DNA of 64,000 nucleotides, from positions 43,583,009 through 43,647,008 of the forward strand of contig OX243812.1 of assembly GCA_945859605.1 (NCBI GenBank), read 5' to 3'. A program made the translations under genes and the position numbers. The first letter of the stretch is position 1, and each line of letters begins with the position of its first letter. Shown one piece after another: positions 20,846-32,500 of the stretch. The notes beneath the pieces were generated by a model. The model was not told the origin of the DNA. It searched no databases and saw only the letters and a list, made by a program, of their open reading frames with translations. Source of the DNA: Lumbricus rubellus. Its lineage: Eukaryota > Annelida > Clitellata > Crassiclitellata > Lumbricidae.

Positions 20846-21618
20846 CAATGCATTCCACATTTTTACCACAACCTCAACAGCATTGTTCCATGTCATCTCG
20901 ATATATCACAGATCCTCTCGCACAGTCTTCATCCAGTTCTTCCTTGTCTTGCCTCCGGGGTTCAGATCGTTGCTTGTTTTGATCCTCTATCTTGATCCGT
21001 TAATAATTCAAGTTCATATGGATCAAAGTCTGACCCATCAGTTATTTTTACGTTTGGCTTTAGAAGTTCAAATATAACGGTTGCTCTTAATCAGAAGTTG
21101 TAGTTTTGCCAGCCTTGCTATTTTTACTTCAGTCACAAATTATTGTGTAGTTCATAGTCTTGTGAATGGAATAACTGGCCTTATTGACACTTGCAAGAGT
21201 CAGCAGCTCACATGAAAAACTGTCATTGTTGTTGTAGGCCTAATTCGGTAGATAACCTTATTCCCTTTAAACATTTTCCAAGTCTAAATGACATACACAT
21301 CACCATAATTATAATAACTCTGTATTGTGTATTATCACATAGTCGTCGGACGTCGATCCGGTGGCTACTCATAACAATTATAATTAAATGCTGTTCGGAT
21401 ATAAACAGTAAACCATAGCAGTTACATAAAATTAAAGTTAAGTATAAAACCCTGTTCGGATCTAAACAGTGAACCAGAAAATTTAAAATGTTTTTGCTTA
21501 AGTTCAGAATAAAACTTAAAACGTGAAACGAAATATGCTTCACAAGAGAATGAATTATAATTGATAATCCAGAAATAGTCCACTGTGAAATCGAAACAGC
21601 AAGTCAGATTAAACATGT
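20846..21618. other. Ginger interior, no recognised gene
   Basis: AT-rich sequence with no convincing exon on either strand. The region includes a locally duplicated CTGTTCGGATMTAAACAGTRAACC motif (near 21390 and 21453). Confidence 0.5.
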
Positions 21619-21711
21619 TCAGTCTTCCAAGCGTGGAATATAATTTCTGTACAGTAATTCGGCTTCATCACGTGTCACACCACCAAGTTCCATAATCGCA
21701 AAGATGACCGC
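21619..21711 (-). other. Possible terminal exon of an extra Ginger gene
   Basis: On the - strand a TTGTAG acceptor precedes 30 codons reading AVIFAIMELGGVTRDEAELL and on to YIPRLED with TGA. The composition looks protein-like, but I recognise no family and cannot link upstream exons with confidence. Exon-like pieces with plausible GT/AG borders lie upstream at 22200-22470. Confidence 0.3.
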
Positions 21712-22782
21712 CTACAACGAAAGCACAATATAGTGAATTTTTCTATGTGACTGGAACAGGGCTGTTTTTAAAGAATTTTTAGAACTGCACAACTTCTCAT
21801 CATCCATGGTAAACTACTTCCAATCGGAGGACAATAACCATATTCTGCTAGTTTTAGCTGTACAAAAGTGCTTCTGAAACTGCACAAATCCATTTAGAAC
21901 TGCACATTTTGTGTACAACTGCACGTTAAAAAAGCCCTGGACTGGAAACAATACATTTATGTAAAGTGGGACAATTTACACGATTCAGAAATTTTTCCCA
22001 TGCTATCACAGTGTGACCAGGGCACATACATTCAGTGGCCACTCACAGACTACCGATACTACCTATAAGGATCAATATGTTGCAGGTCCAATGGCAGTTG
22101 TCATTGTGTATATGTGAAAGATCACACGAGACAGACTCAGACTCTATGGTTTGTGATGATGATGTGATATGTGAAATGGTATGTCCAGGACAGTCTAGGT
22201 CTCAAGAATGGCCACATCGTCTGCACAAATATAAGGATCAAAAAAAATACCTCCGGATACAAGACATCAGTTATATAGTAGATGTCGTTGTGTGATTTCT
22301 GTCGCTGCATGGCTTCACACAGATATCTTTGGAGCAACCCTGTGATTGCAAAAACCTGCAATGCACAACAACAGCTAATAGACGTTATCTTAATGTACTG
22401 CAGAACGCTACCTAAACTGGCTTCCACAGTTCCAATAGGCAATGATAATTCTACTGTATCTTCTGCACTTCCCTATTAGGCTACTGTTGCACTTTTCAGA
22501 TAGCACTCTGAAGTCAGTGACTCAGGATAATTTTTATCACCAGTCTCCTGCGCAGACATTTTTTGAGGAGCATATTGCTTACTTACCACTTAGTAGTAAG
22601 TCCCTCAATACTTACTACTTATTGCTTACTTACTACTATTGAGGGACCTTTATTTCAAACTGCTAATGGCTTCAGCATCACATTTACGATAAAGTGACAC
22701 GTAATTTATTAGAATTAGTAATATATCAGTGCCTAATCCAGTACTTTTACATTCTATGGTCACGCCTAGAAGTGCTGGACTA
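21712..22782. other. Ginger interior, downstream of transposase
   Basis: No recognised gene. A hairpin-forming stretch lies at 22585-22650: GTCCCTCAATA and its complement flank AGTA/TACT repeats. Possible exon fragments lie on the - strand near 22200-22470. Confidence 0.45.
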
Positions 22783-25700
22783 TTAAGCAAAAATGAAAGT
22801 GCAACTAACATTGTCGTCATTTTCAATCGGTCCAAATCCCTGAAGAATGACAGCACTTCGCTCACTCCACGTCTTCCGTGCCTTCTTGAACATAGTTTGG
22901 AATGGTGATAGCTTCTTTTCATGGATCACTGATGTAACATGTTCCTGAAAAACATCAAGTTCTTTCAGAGGAAACCACACAGATTGTTGTAAAATTAAGT
23001 TACTCGGCATATAAGTAATAAAAGGTTTTCTAGCATGCAATTGTGAAGTCTTGCAACAAGGTCATGCAGCAACAAGGCAATGCAATGTTAAGTAAGTCAA
23101 CTATGGTACAGAAACTACAATTTCCTGTAACACATGACAATATTTGTGCAAAGCAGTGTAATAACTGTCTATCAGGAAAAAATTTCTGCTCACCTGTACA
23201 GTAGATGATGCCAGAATGAAGTCCACCAGCTCTCTTTCATAAGAAACTCTCTGTTCCGAACTACATAGACAAAAACACTACGTAAGTAAGTAGGTAAGTA
23301 AGTAAATAAATAAGTAAATAAGTAAGTAAGTAAGTACGTTCTTTAATATAATCAGCTGCAAAACAGCACACTGGTGAACAAGTAGCCTATCACATATAAC
23401 ATTCACATAAGACATCAAACAAGAGATCACAGGTGTCACAGCGTAACTTGGTGCATTTATATAATGGCTGGGAGCTGTCGGGCTGGAAAAATACTCTATG
23501 CACAGTACACAATGTTAAATGCAACTTAGGTCAACTTCAAGCAATTGTCCTACCCGGGTTCTTCATTTATAGCAAGCTCTTGTTCTTGCACCACACCAAC
23601 AAAGGTGCTCCCTTCATTCGGCGACATCGGCAAAGTGCTCTGTGTTGACGAAGGTTGTTCGAGAGTTTGTACAAGATGTGGCTTCAACAGCGAAACGTTG
23701 CAGCGGGTTGACAATTCCACACCTGCACTGTTCTGAAGAGTACATTGTCCACTGGTAGTTATGGCCTTTAAAGTATAAGGACCAGTGAAGGAGGGCTGAA
23801 GACGACCGCCCTGGCGTGTTTCCTTTCGTGCGTTCTTTTTCATGACCTGATCTCCAGGATGAACTGTGATTAGACGCTTGCCCTTCCTCTTACGCGCATT
23901 GTAGTGAGCGGCCTGCTTATCCTGAGCAGATTTGACCTTGGCTTTGACCTTTGCCTCAGTAGAGTGGCATTGCTCAAGAGTGTCGGATATTGCTGTAAGA
24001 GAATCAGTAGTCTGTGCCTGAGTGATAGTCGACACTAGGCCATCAACTGCAGAGGTTTCTTCGTTCATAGTGGCGACGCTTTTTGGGTGCCTCATGAACA
24101 TGAGGTAAAATGGAGTGAAGCTGGTGGAACGCTGTGATGAGCAGTTAATTCCATAGGCTGTCACACCAAGATGTCTGCAGCATCAAGCAAATGTAAAGTG
24201 GTATTATCATAATATCACAGCATATGCAATGTAGTCGTTGTTAATACCTGACCCTCAGAGTTGTAGCATTCTAATCGGTACTGACACCGTACTGTAAATA
24301 ACAGCAATGTGCAACATGTGTTTTTTTGCTTCACAGCGTCCACTCAGACATTTGCAGCACTCACGTGAAATCTGTCATTTTCATGAGTAAGTAATGCAAC
24401 GTACAGGTAAATAAGAAAAATTTCACAGGCAGAACCATCAGACAAAGCAAAGAAGCAATTGAACTTAGGAAGTCCCATGGAGCAAGAGAAACAATGTAAA
24501 GAATACGTGCATACATGTTCATGAGAGCTAGTCAAGAAGTTCGAAGCACAATTTCTGATCATGTCAGTAATTAGTGAAATAAGTAATAAAAAATAATACT
24601 CACTCATCCCAGTCGTTCTGTTGTTCGTTCACATATTTAGCCAGAGCCTGCTTGACGGTCTGGTTTGTTCGCTCTGCCTGGCCGTTACACTGAGGGTGGT
24701 ACGCTGAGGTGACGGAATGTTTAACACCAAAAGAGTGAAATAATTCTGCATTCACCTAGAAGGAGAAATCCACAGATGTAACCTCATAAATGAAACAGTT
24801 GAATTTAAGCTGCACAGCACAATAACAAAAGCAATATCCTATTCCTCTCTTGGACTTAATTATTAAGTAGCACTTTACAAAGATGGTGCTTCAACTATTT
24901 AGTGTGGTTACCATTTCTGTTGCACGTATATTCTTTATCAAAACACCGCAATTAGGTCACAAACATGAAAAATGCAGAGGAGAAAATTGAGAACATGGAT
25001 ATGTTTCATAGAAGTTCCAAAATGTAAATTTCTCAGTTTAACAGAAGGTGTCAATTTCCAGGTGGAGGCAAGTGCCCCCTCTTGCCCCATGTGTAGGCGC
25101 CCATGATTATTCCATAAACTATATGCACAAACTATAGGTACAAAATTAGCACAGGCACAGTACGAAGGGTGTCCACTGCTCAGGCAGCATTGTCTTACTT
25201 AATGGATAATTGAATGATGATCAGTCAGCAAAACTCAAGCCAACAATAGGAACAATAAGTTATCATTAGGAACTTTGTGCACTTACTGCATTCACAAATT
25301 CTCTTCCTTGATCAGTGATCATTCGCAGTGGTGGACCAAATGTTTGAAAGAGTTCTAGAACAGCAGCACATACAGATCTGGCAGATTTGTCTCGCAGTGC
25401 ACGGAGGAAAATGTATTTTGTGAATAGATCGGTCACTGTCAGCAAGTAACGGTTCCCAGCCGATGTTTCCGGAAGCGCAACTAGATCCATGCCAAGGACT
25501 TCCCATCTGCCATCAGTTGTTATGGACTGCAGAGGTGGTGGCATCGCTGCGATGTTATTGCTTCTTTGACACTCTGCACACCTTCTCACCTGCAACATAG
25601 TTATTTAACAAAGAACTCTTCAGTGTATTTAAAAAGAAGTAGGTAGGCAACTATACAGTACCAGTGCATATTGTTTGTTTGTTTTGTTTTGTTTGTATGT

Positions 25701-27064
25701 GCACTTTTTATAGCGCCCCTTCAAGCTCTCCACTCTGAGGCGCTCCCGAATGCAGAGCGGACACTGCATCGGAGTTTCACGCGGAAGCGCTGAGCAATTG
25801 TGAGTGAAGGACTTGCCCAAGGTCCTTACATGGCGAAGTGGATTCGAACCTCGAACCTTCCGACTCCAAGACAACGACGCCACCACTACACCACCGCGCC
25901 CCATATAATATAACCACAGAACTTCAGCTTCATCACACTTAAATGCCAGTGTTTAATTGAGGCATAACCAGGGCTTTTCCGCGGAACTATTTGGGGAAAT
26001 GATAATAGTTTTCAGTTGCTCTTTATATCACTGTACTACATAAACTGTTGCAATATAGTGTGATATTATTTTCTATTGTTTTATTATATTGCCATTATTT
26101 CCTATTTATGATATTTTGCACTATATATCAAAAGGACAATAATTTACTGTAAAAGTGCTATTTTTGTACAACTAAATAGAGCCTCTCTATTTAGTGTTAT
26201 CTCTTAAACGTCTTTGGCAACAGAGGTATAATAGTATGATTTCAGTGCTGCAAAGTTCCTACTCATTAGTGCAGTAATTCGTTGCAATAGTCCAGCAGCA
26301 GCAAAACTGAGTTGCTGAACTTGGTACAGCAATCATTTCCGTAATTATAATTACTTCTATTGAAATCTTAAAACCAACGTGCACAAAATGCCTTGAAGCA
26401 CACAAATCACTTCCAAAACAATGCACCTTACTGTAGTACTACAAACTTCGATAAGCACTCACCCATTCGTTCACATCCTCGGTCATCGTAGGCCAGTAAT
26501 AACTCAGTGCTGCCTTGTCCTGGGTTCGCCTTGTGCCTTGATGTGCAGAGTTGTTGTGACATTCCATAAGCACGCTTTCAACATCGGATCTAGCAAGAAG
26601 TAGGTGCCTTCGGCTTCCTTTGACAGTATAAAATAAGCTGTCACCTGTAAAAACGTGGAAAGCACAGAAATTATAAACTGGGTGATAAAGTATAGACCTT
26701 AGAAATACTGTGTATCAGATTACATGCAGTGCCATGAGCCATATTGCTATACGTTAAGAACTTAGGTTTTGTATGTGTGTGGCTGGTCTAAAATAAAAAT
26801 GGAGTATTTTAGGGATTACTTATCTTCCGAAGTTCAAATCGCTATTTTGGGAGTCGCAGCGTACGTCTAATGCCATAAACGGACAACGCACAGTAGGCCA
26901 CCGTTAATAAGATTACAAAGCACGTGCTTACCTTCCACTGAAAACTTCTTAGACAAATTCCGTATGGCTCTTTTCTCGTTCTCGCATTTCTGGCCATTGT
27001 ATGTTCCTGTCCTTAAGTATATTTCCACATCATGAAAGCGATCTGTTTTCATTTTTTCTGTCAT
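22783..27064 (-). CDS. Ginger1 transposase (gypsy-integrase-like), seven exons, 539 aa
   Basis: Exons on the - strand: 27064-26932, 26644-26463, 25589-25287, 24755-24604, 24174-23554, 23260-23194, 22944-22783. All introns are GT-AG. The lengths 133, 182, 303, 152, 621, 67 and 162 sum to 1620 with every phase matching, and no stop before the final TAA. The start ATG (27062-27064) gives an N-terminus with YLRTGTYNG, as in vertebrate GIN1-type proteins. Exons 2-3 build the HHCC finger (ECHNNSAHQG, then CAEC). The DDE core is Asp in GMDLV, Asp in MITDQGREF and Glu in NGQAERTN, with exactly 35 residues between the last two (DD35E). Exon 5 holds a GPY/F domain (FTGPYTLK ... NVSLLKPH). The C-terminal 76 residues are unrecognised. 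Role: cut-and-paste transposition of the enclosing element. The last exon boundary is the least certain. Confidence 0.88.
23281..23340. repeat. (AAGT)n microsatellite and LINE-tail-like sequence
   Basis: AAGTAAGT/AAAT units followed by TTCTTTAAT, lying in the last large intron of the transposase gene. The same arrangement occurs at 42885-42935 and 57800-57850, suggesting truncated LINE 3' tails on the - strand. Confidence 0.6.
25670..25902 (-). mobile_element. tRNA-derived SINE in a transposase intron
   Basis: Read on the - strand it opens GGGGCGCGGTGG. It has a pol III A box TGGTGTAGTGG (25882-25893) and B box GGTTCGAATCC (25840-25850), then a body with CCTTGGGCAAGTCCTTCACT and a 3' end GCGCTATAAAAAGTGCACA with an (ACAA)n-type tail. 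It lies between exons 2 and 3 of the transposase gene. A truncated relative is at 56882-57045. Confidence 0.85.
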
Positions 27065-27459
27065 GTTTATCTTTTTCGTAAACTCGCTAGGCCTAATGAC
27101 TGGAAATTGTCAAGGAATATCTGAACCAATGATATATATAATGGAATGATCACTCATTAAAAGAATATTCCGTCACTCTTTCACCCACAGGTGGCGTTCC
27201 TAGATAATTTTTGCAAGAAGCATGCTGTTAATTATAAATAAGACAAGTTTACGCTTGGCAAGCATAATTTAGAGCCTTTGTATCACAGGCTGATTATTCT
27301 GTTTATCAGTTAATGTCGACGTTGATTAATTTAGGCTAACTGCATAGCCTAAAACTGTAGGCTATACACTACTTTTGTTCAGCTTCATCCCGTGCAAATG
27401 CCCACCACAAACTGCTGAAGTTCTGTAATAATAAGATCTGTTCAAATACACCAGGTTTT

Positions 27460-27600
27460 GTTAGTAGTAGTAGTAGTTGCAGTTTAACGTCGCTGTGTGG
27501 TAACAAAGACCATTATAGCGACACCCTCCTTCTTTATCCAGGCTTGGGACTGGCGATGGCAGAGTTTGAGTGAGAGCAGGATCCATTATTAAGGATCTTT
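27460..27600. repeat. Possible short interspersed repeat
   Basis: A (TAG)n run joined to GCAGTTTAACGTCGCTGTG and a GGCTTGGGACTGGC block. It looks like a short repeat with a microsatellite tail. I cannot identify the family. Confidence 0.3.
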
Positions 27601-27819
27601 ATACAGAAAAATAGGGTGTCTAACGAATGTAAGTTTATTTTCAGAAAAAAAACATTTCCAACGCACGAATGTAATTTCAATTTATAAAAAAATACATTTC
27701 AACGCATTTGTCTAATTATGAAAATAATTTAACCAATCGGCTCTTGACTGTAAATCCTGTAATCTGGTAGTTATTTAAAATATATTTCATAATATACTCT
27801 AAACAACCCGCATCATGCT

Positions 27820-27960
27820 TTCCGCAAGCAACCCGGATCATATTTGTCAACGAAAACGAGGCAGAGGCGTCCAACGTTGCTATCTGACGTCATATATCAC
27901 GTGAACCAATGACAGAGCGTTTCGGATAGTATTTGTTGCCGGATAGGATATCGCACTACA
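27820..27960 (-). repeat. Ginger right TIR and subterminal repeats
   Basis: Reading inward from 27960: TGTAGTGCGA, CCTATCCGG, then ACTATCCG, and about 100 bp further the TTGACAAATATGATCCGGGT block. It mirrors the left end with roughly one mismatch in six. Confidence 0.85.
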
Positions 27961-27964
27961 CCGG

Positions 27965-28278
27965 CGCCGCGGCAGAGAAGGCGTCGGTTCGCAAAATCGA
28001 GAAATACAACGAATTGTCGTCCACATATTTTTTTGTCCCTTTGGCTTTTCGAAACCCTGGGTCCGATTAACAACGAAGGATTGATATTCCTTTCGGACCT
28101 GGGGAAAAAGCTAAGCACCATATCGGGGGAACCACGAGAAACAACATTTTTGTTCCAGCGTATCTCGCTGATGATACAACGATACAACGCAGTTGCTTTT
28201 AGGGGCACTTTCGCCGATCAGGATAGGAATATGAATAGGGCCGTTCCAGACTGTGATTTTATATTAGGCGATAGATAA
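27965..28278 (+). pseudogene. RLE element C-terminus, right of Ginger insertion
   Basis: It resumes the ORF broken at 19675 with AAAEKASVRKIEKYNELSS in frame, then has one extra base near 28045 (the ETLGPINNEG block is in another frame). It continues ETTFLFQRISLMIQRYNAVAFRGTF and runs to 28278 past the usual stop. The 3' UTR with GGCCGTTCCAGA and the hairpin follows. Together with 19413-19675 it is one 5'-truncated insertion. Confidence 0.87.
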
Positions 28279-28280
28279 GT

Positions 28281-28307
28281 CCCTGAGGGATCCTGTATAC
28301 CTCGGGG
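28281..28307 (+). other. Conserved 3' hairpin (CCCTGAGG / CCTCGGGG)
   Basis: 8-bp stem with one T-G pair and the loop GATCCTGTATA, then an A-rich and TAA tail. Confidence 0.8.
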
Positions 28308-28325
28308 CAAAAAAAAATAAAAATA

Positions 28326-28384
<59 letters not shown>

Positions 28385-28562
28385 TATGAAGAAGAAGAAT
28401 TTATGAAGAAGAAGAAGAAGAATAATTAGGCCTTAGTCTCAATAATGACCAATCTACCCGATGTAGGATGCTATTCTGATAATTATGTGCAGTTGAGAAA
28501 TTTCCTTAAAATAACCCCTGCTGGTAAAAAAAAAATAAAATAAAAAATAATAATAATAACAA
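28308..28562 (+). repeat. TAA tail, (GAA)n and unassigned sequence
   Basis: A-rich then TAA to about 28383, a short GAAGAA run, about 100 bp with no recognised feature, and another A/TAA run directly before the next fragment. Confidence 0.7.
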
Positions 28563-28655
28563 TAAGGCCGTTCCAGACTTTGATTTTATGTTAGGCGCTA
28601 GATAAGTCCCCGAGGGATCCTGTATACCTCGGGGCAAAAAAAAAAAAAAAAAAAC

Positions 28656-28694
<39 letters not shown>

Positions 28695-28701
28695 CCACAA
28701 A
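28563..28701 (+). mobile_element. 3' UTR-only fragment of a TAA-targeted element with TAA tail
   Basis: It starts at AAGGCCGTTCCAGACTTTG, that is, right after the ORF end, and matches 6772-6850 closely. The A-run and TAA tail follow. It has no coding sequence. Confidence 0.85.
28608..28634 (+). other. Conserved 3' hairpin (CCCCGAGG / CCTCGGGG)
   Basis: Perfect 8-bp stem, loop GATCCTGTATA, followed by 18 A. Confidence 0.82.
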
Positions 28702-29442
28702 ATAATAATCCACACTGACGCCTACCATCAAGCTCGCCTTAGAGCTGTCGCTGCGCCTCATAGCGGCGACTGGTTGTTTGCGCTGCCAATATCATCGTGT
28801 GGTTTGCGGCTGGACGACGAAGCGGTGAGGATAGCTGTAAGCCTCCGCCTTGGGGTGGGTTTATGCGAGCCACACGCATGTCCTTGTGGGGCGGTGGTGA
28901 CTGCAGATGGCTCCCATGGCCTGTCCTGTGGTCTTGGTCCGGGCAGGATCGCCAGACACGCCGTCCTGAACGGCCTGATTAGTCGCAGTCTGACTCGTGC
29001 CGGCGTCCCCAACATTAAAGAGCCATCCGGTTTGCTGAGGTCGGACGGAAAGCGTCCCGATGGGATGACTCTAATTCCTTGGAGCGGAGGCCGTAGTCTC
29101 GTCTGGGATGTCACAGTGACGGACACCGTGGCTCCATCTTACCTTAGCTCAACATCGGGCGCAGCTGGAGCGGCGGCTGAGCTGGCTGCCACCAGAAAGA
29201 ATGCGAAGTACAGTGAACTGTCCAAAACCTACTTATTTGTGCCGCTGGCCTTCGAGACCCTTGGTCCAATCAACGAAAGCGGTCTTGTTTTCCTCAAAGA
29301 TTTAGGAAGGCGTATTTCCGAATTTTCAAGGGAGTCTAGAGAAACTTGCTTTCTCTTCCAGCGTTTGTCGATTTCAATCCAGCGCTTTAATGCCGTGGCC
29401 TTCCGAGGCTCTTTCTGTTCAAACCCTGAAGACGAGGCCTGA
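28702..29442 (+). pseudogene. 5'-truncated copy of the tandem element: RLE domain only
   Basis: It starts mid-ORF at HTDAYHQARLRAVAAPHSGDW and is otherwise unbroken to the TGA at 29440-29442: CPCG, GSHGLSC, KRPDGMTLIPW, WDVTVTDT, FRGSFCSNPEDEA. It is essentially identical to the C-termini of the two full copies that follow. The 3' flank (GGACCCATTATCAAAG then TAA) is also identical to that of the next copy. It is the first member of the tandem array. Confidence 0.9.
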
Positions 29443-29462
29443 CTAATTCCGGACCCATTATC

Positions 29463-29505
29463 AAAGTTATAATAATAATAATAATAATAATAAAAATAAT
29501 AATAA
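29463..29505 (+). repeat. TAA linker of the tandem array
   Basis: TAA units with an internal AAAAAT break. The identical linker, including the break, recurs at 32574-32616. Confidence 0.93.
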
Positions 29506-32500
29506 TGCGCCGTTTAAACTTATCCATCTTGTTTGAAACGGCGTATCTATGACGTAAACGTCACCATGACTACGCATCGTCTAATTACGTCGGATTACAT
29601 GACGTCGCCCGTAGGCCTACGAATGTCGCAAAAAGTGAAAGGCGTATGCAGCGTGTGTAGGTCGGAAAGACAGCTTCACAATAAAGACGGCAGGGTTCAT
29701 CTGCACGGCCCTCGAAATCAGCCATGCCCTGGTTCCCATAAGCTGCCTCTCGGAACGAGTTGCAGCCAGGGTGACAATCCAGAGGTAGACGAACGCCGCC
29801 AGCCGGATGAGGTTGTGTCGACGCTGCCACCGCCGCATACCATAACGGAGCGACTGTCGGTAAGCAGCGACGCCTCTAAGGTCAGAATCTCACATCCATC
29901 ACTGCCACAGAGATTGCTGAAACGCATCCCAAAAGCTGCTAGACTACAAACCGGTCGGCTTCTCACTACGATCATCAACAAAGTCTTGAAAGACACAGGA
30001 AACCCTTCCACGTGGCAGATGATCCTCACTTTTGGTGCTGCGGTCTTGGAACAACCACGAAGAGGAGGTCGCCGCCACAATCTTTCATCAACCATCAAGA
30101 AAAGGGTAGATGACTTCCATACATCTTGGCAGCTGAAAAGGGATGAGATCTTCGCTGAGTCTTCCATCATTAACACCCATGGTGGAAGATATAAAGCAGA
30201 TGTCGACCAGTCGATTGCTTCAGCTGTTGCATCAAAACTAGAAGATGGCAACATCAGAGCGGCAATTAGAATTCTATGCTCTAACGACAAACCCGTTGCG
30301 GCTGACCAAGACACCTTAACGGAGCTACGCTCAAAACACCCCTCGCCTCCAATCGACCGGCCTCACATCACGGCAAAACACACGGTGGCGCCCTTTCAGA
30401 CAACAGAAGATGAGGTGCTCGGCCGGATCCGCTCTTTCCCGCAGGGTTCCTCGGGCGGACCAGACGGTCTTCGACCCCAACACCTTTCAGACCTCGTGAA
30501 CTGCGCAGAAGTCGGATCAGAGCTGATCTCCGCCATCACCGGTCTGGTCAACCTTCTTCTGAAAGGCGAATGCCCTGATCTCATTAGACCCTTACTCTTT
30601 GGAGGAACTCTTATGGCTCTCCGAAAGGCGTCTGGGGGTCTGCGCCCGATTGTAATTGGTTATTGCTGGCGCAGGCTCGCATCCAAATGTGCAAACACCT
30701 ATGCGGTCTCGATGGTGACTGAATACCTCGCACCGAGGCAGGTTGGAGTTGGTGTTCCGGGTGGAGCAGAGGCAGCAGTTCATGCGGCGAGACGTTTTCT
30801 GGAAGCAATGCCAAAAGGATCCATCTTGGTAAAGCTAGATTTCAAGAATGCTTTCAACACCCTCTTCAGAGACAGGATGCTCTCTGCAATAGATGATGTC
30901 CTCCCGGAACTTGCTCCATACTGTCACCTCGCTTACGCGGCACCTTCGCAGCTTCTGTTCGGTCAGTATAACATCTTATCACAAGTTGGACCCCAACAAG
31001 GAGATCCGCTCGGTCCTTTGCTCTTTTGCCTCCCGCTACAGCCAATTCTGCAGGATTTGACTTCATCGCTGATATTGGGATACATGGACGACGTTTCTCT
31101 TGGAGGAGAAGCAGCCACTGTGGCAGAAGACGTGATGTTACTAAAGGAGCGATGTGAGCATCTTGGATTGCAACTTAACGAAGAAAAATGTGAAATCATC
31201 CATCGCCATGACATGCACCTCTCCGACAGTATCTTCAATAATTTCACCGTCACACCACCAGAGAAAGCCTGTTTGCTAGGTGCGCCATTGTCCACCAGTG
31301 AAGCATTGACAAAATGTCTGGAGGACAGATGCACAGAACTGGAGTTGGCAATAAGCAGATTAGAGTTAATTGCCAAACATGATGCTTTGACCCTCCTCAG
31401 ATTCTCACTCAGCTCACAGAGATTGGTTTACACATTAAGATGTTGCCCGTGTACAGGTCACGTTTTGTTGGACAGATTCGACGCAATTCTTCGAAACGGA
31501 TTAAGTACAGTCTTCAACATCGCCTTATCGAACGACCAATGGCTACAGGCTTCTTTGCCCGTGAAGATGGGTGGATTGGGAATTCGTCGGGTGGCTTCGC
31601 TTGCACTCCCTGCCTTTCTGGCTTCTGCTGCAGGCACCCGCGACCTTCAATCCTCCATGCTGGGTTCAAATCAGTCTGACACCGACTTATGTGTGGAAGA
31701 AATGACGCGACGTTGGTGCGAAGCAAGCGGCATCACACCGCCAGACGAGAGCGTGGCCCACAAACAATCGCACAGGGACACACCGCTTGTCATCAAGGTG
31801 GTCGAATCACTGCTCACCATCCACACTGACGCCTACCATCAAGCTCGCCTTAGAGCTGTCGCTGCGCCTCATAGCGGCGACTGGTTGTTTGCGCTGCCAA
31901 TATCATCGTGTGGTTTGCGGCTGGACGACGAAGCGGTGAGGATAGCTGTAAGCCTCCGCCTTGGGGTGGGTTTATGCGAGCCACACGCATGTCCTTGTGG
32001 GGCGGTGGTGACTGCAGATGGCTCCCATGGCCTGTCCTGTGGTCTTGGTCCGGGCAGGATCGCCAGACACGCCGTCCTGAACGGCCTGATTAGTCGCAGT
32101 CTGACTCGTGCCGGCGTCCCCAACATTAAAGAGCCATCCGGTTTGCTGAGGTCGGACGGAAAGCGTCCCGATGGGATGACTCTAATTCCTTGGAGCGGAG
32201 GCCGTAGTCTCGTCTGGGATGTCACAGTGACGGACACCGTGGCTCCATCTTACCTTAGCTCAACATCGGGCGCAGCTGGAGCGGCGGCTGAGCTGGCTGC
32301 CACCAGAAAGAATGCGAAGTACAGTGAACTGTCCAAAACCTACTTATTTGTGCCGCTGGCCTTCGAGACCCTTGGTCCAATCAACGAAAGCGGTCTTGTT
32401 TTCCTCAAAGATTTAGGAAGGCGTATTTCCGAATTTTCAAGGGAGTCTAGAGAAACTTGCTTTCTCTTCCAGCGTTTGTCGATTTCAATCCAGCGCTTTA

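Larger units (their letters stand above)
19676..27960. mobile_element. Complete Ginger1-type DNA transposon, 8285 bp
   Basis: The ends are TGTAGTGCGA at the left and its complement at the right, bordered by an identical CCGG (19672-19675 and 27961-27964). Removing the element and one CCGG restores the host element's reading frame exactly, which proves both borders. The TIRs extend about 140 bp with gaps and share ACTATCCG subterminal repeats and a TTGACAAATA(C/T)GATCCGGGT block (left near 19776, right near 27825). The - strand carries a seven-exon gypsy-integrase-like transposase. Family knowledge: Ginger1 elements are cut-and-paste transposons whose transposase is a relative of gypsy integrase, with TIRs beginning TGT and ~4-bp duplications. 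The fit is good. The left 3 kb holds a nested MITE-like segment and a possible extra exon. Confidence 0.88.

Noticed and set aside
20739..21077. 112-codon frame as a gene
   Set aside because: No recognisable motif and a composition like intergenic DNA. It overlaps one arm of the inverted 22-bp repeat.
23281..23340. Real regulatory repeat in the transposase intron
   Set aside because: The same (AAGT)n plus TTCTTTA arrangement occurs at 42885 and 57800, so it is a LINE tail remnant.
22783..27064. Ty3/gypsy LTR retrotransposon (integrase motifs HHCC, DDE, GPY/F)
   Set aside because: The integrase is split by GT-AG introns in perfect phase, there is no RT, RNase H, gag or LTR nearby, and the unit is bounded by TIRs with a CCGG duplication. 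Ginger fits better.
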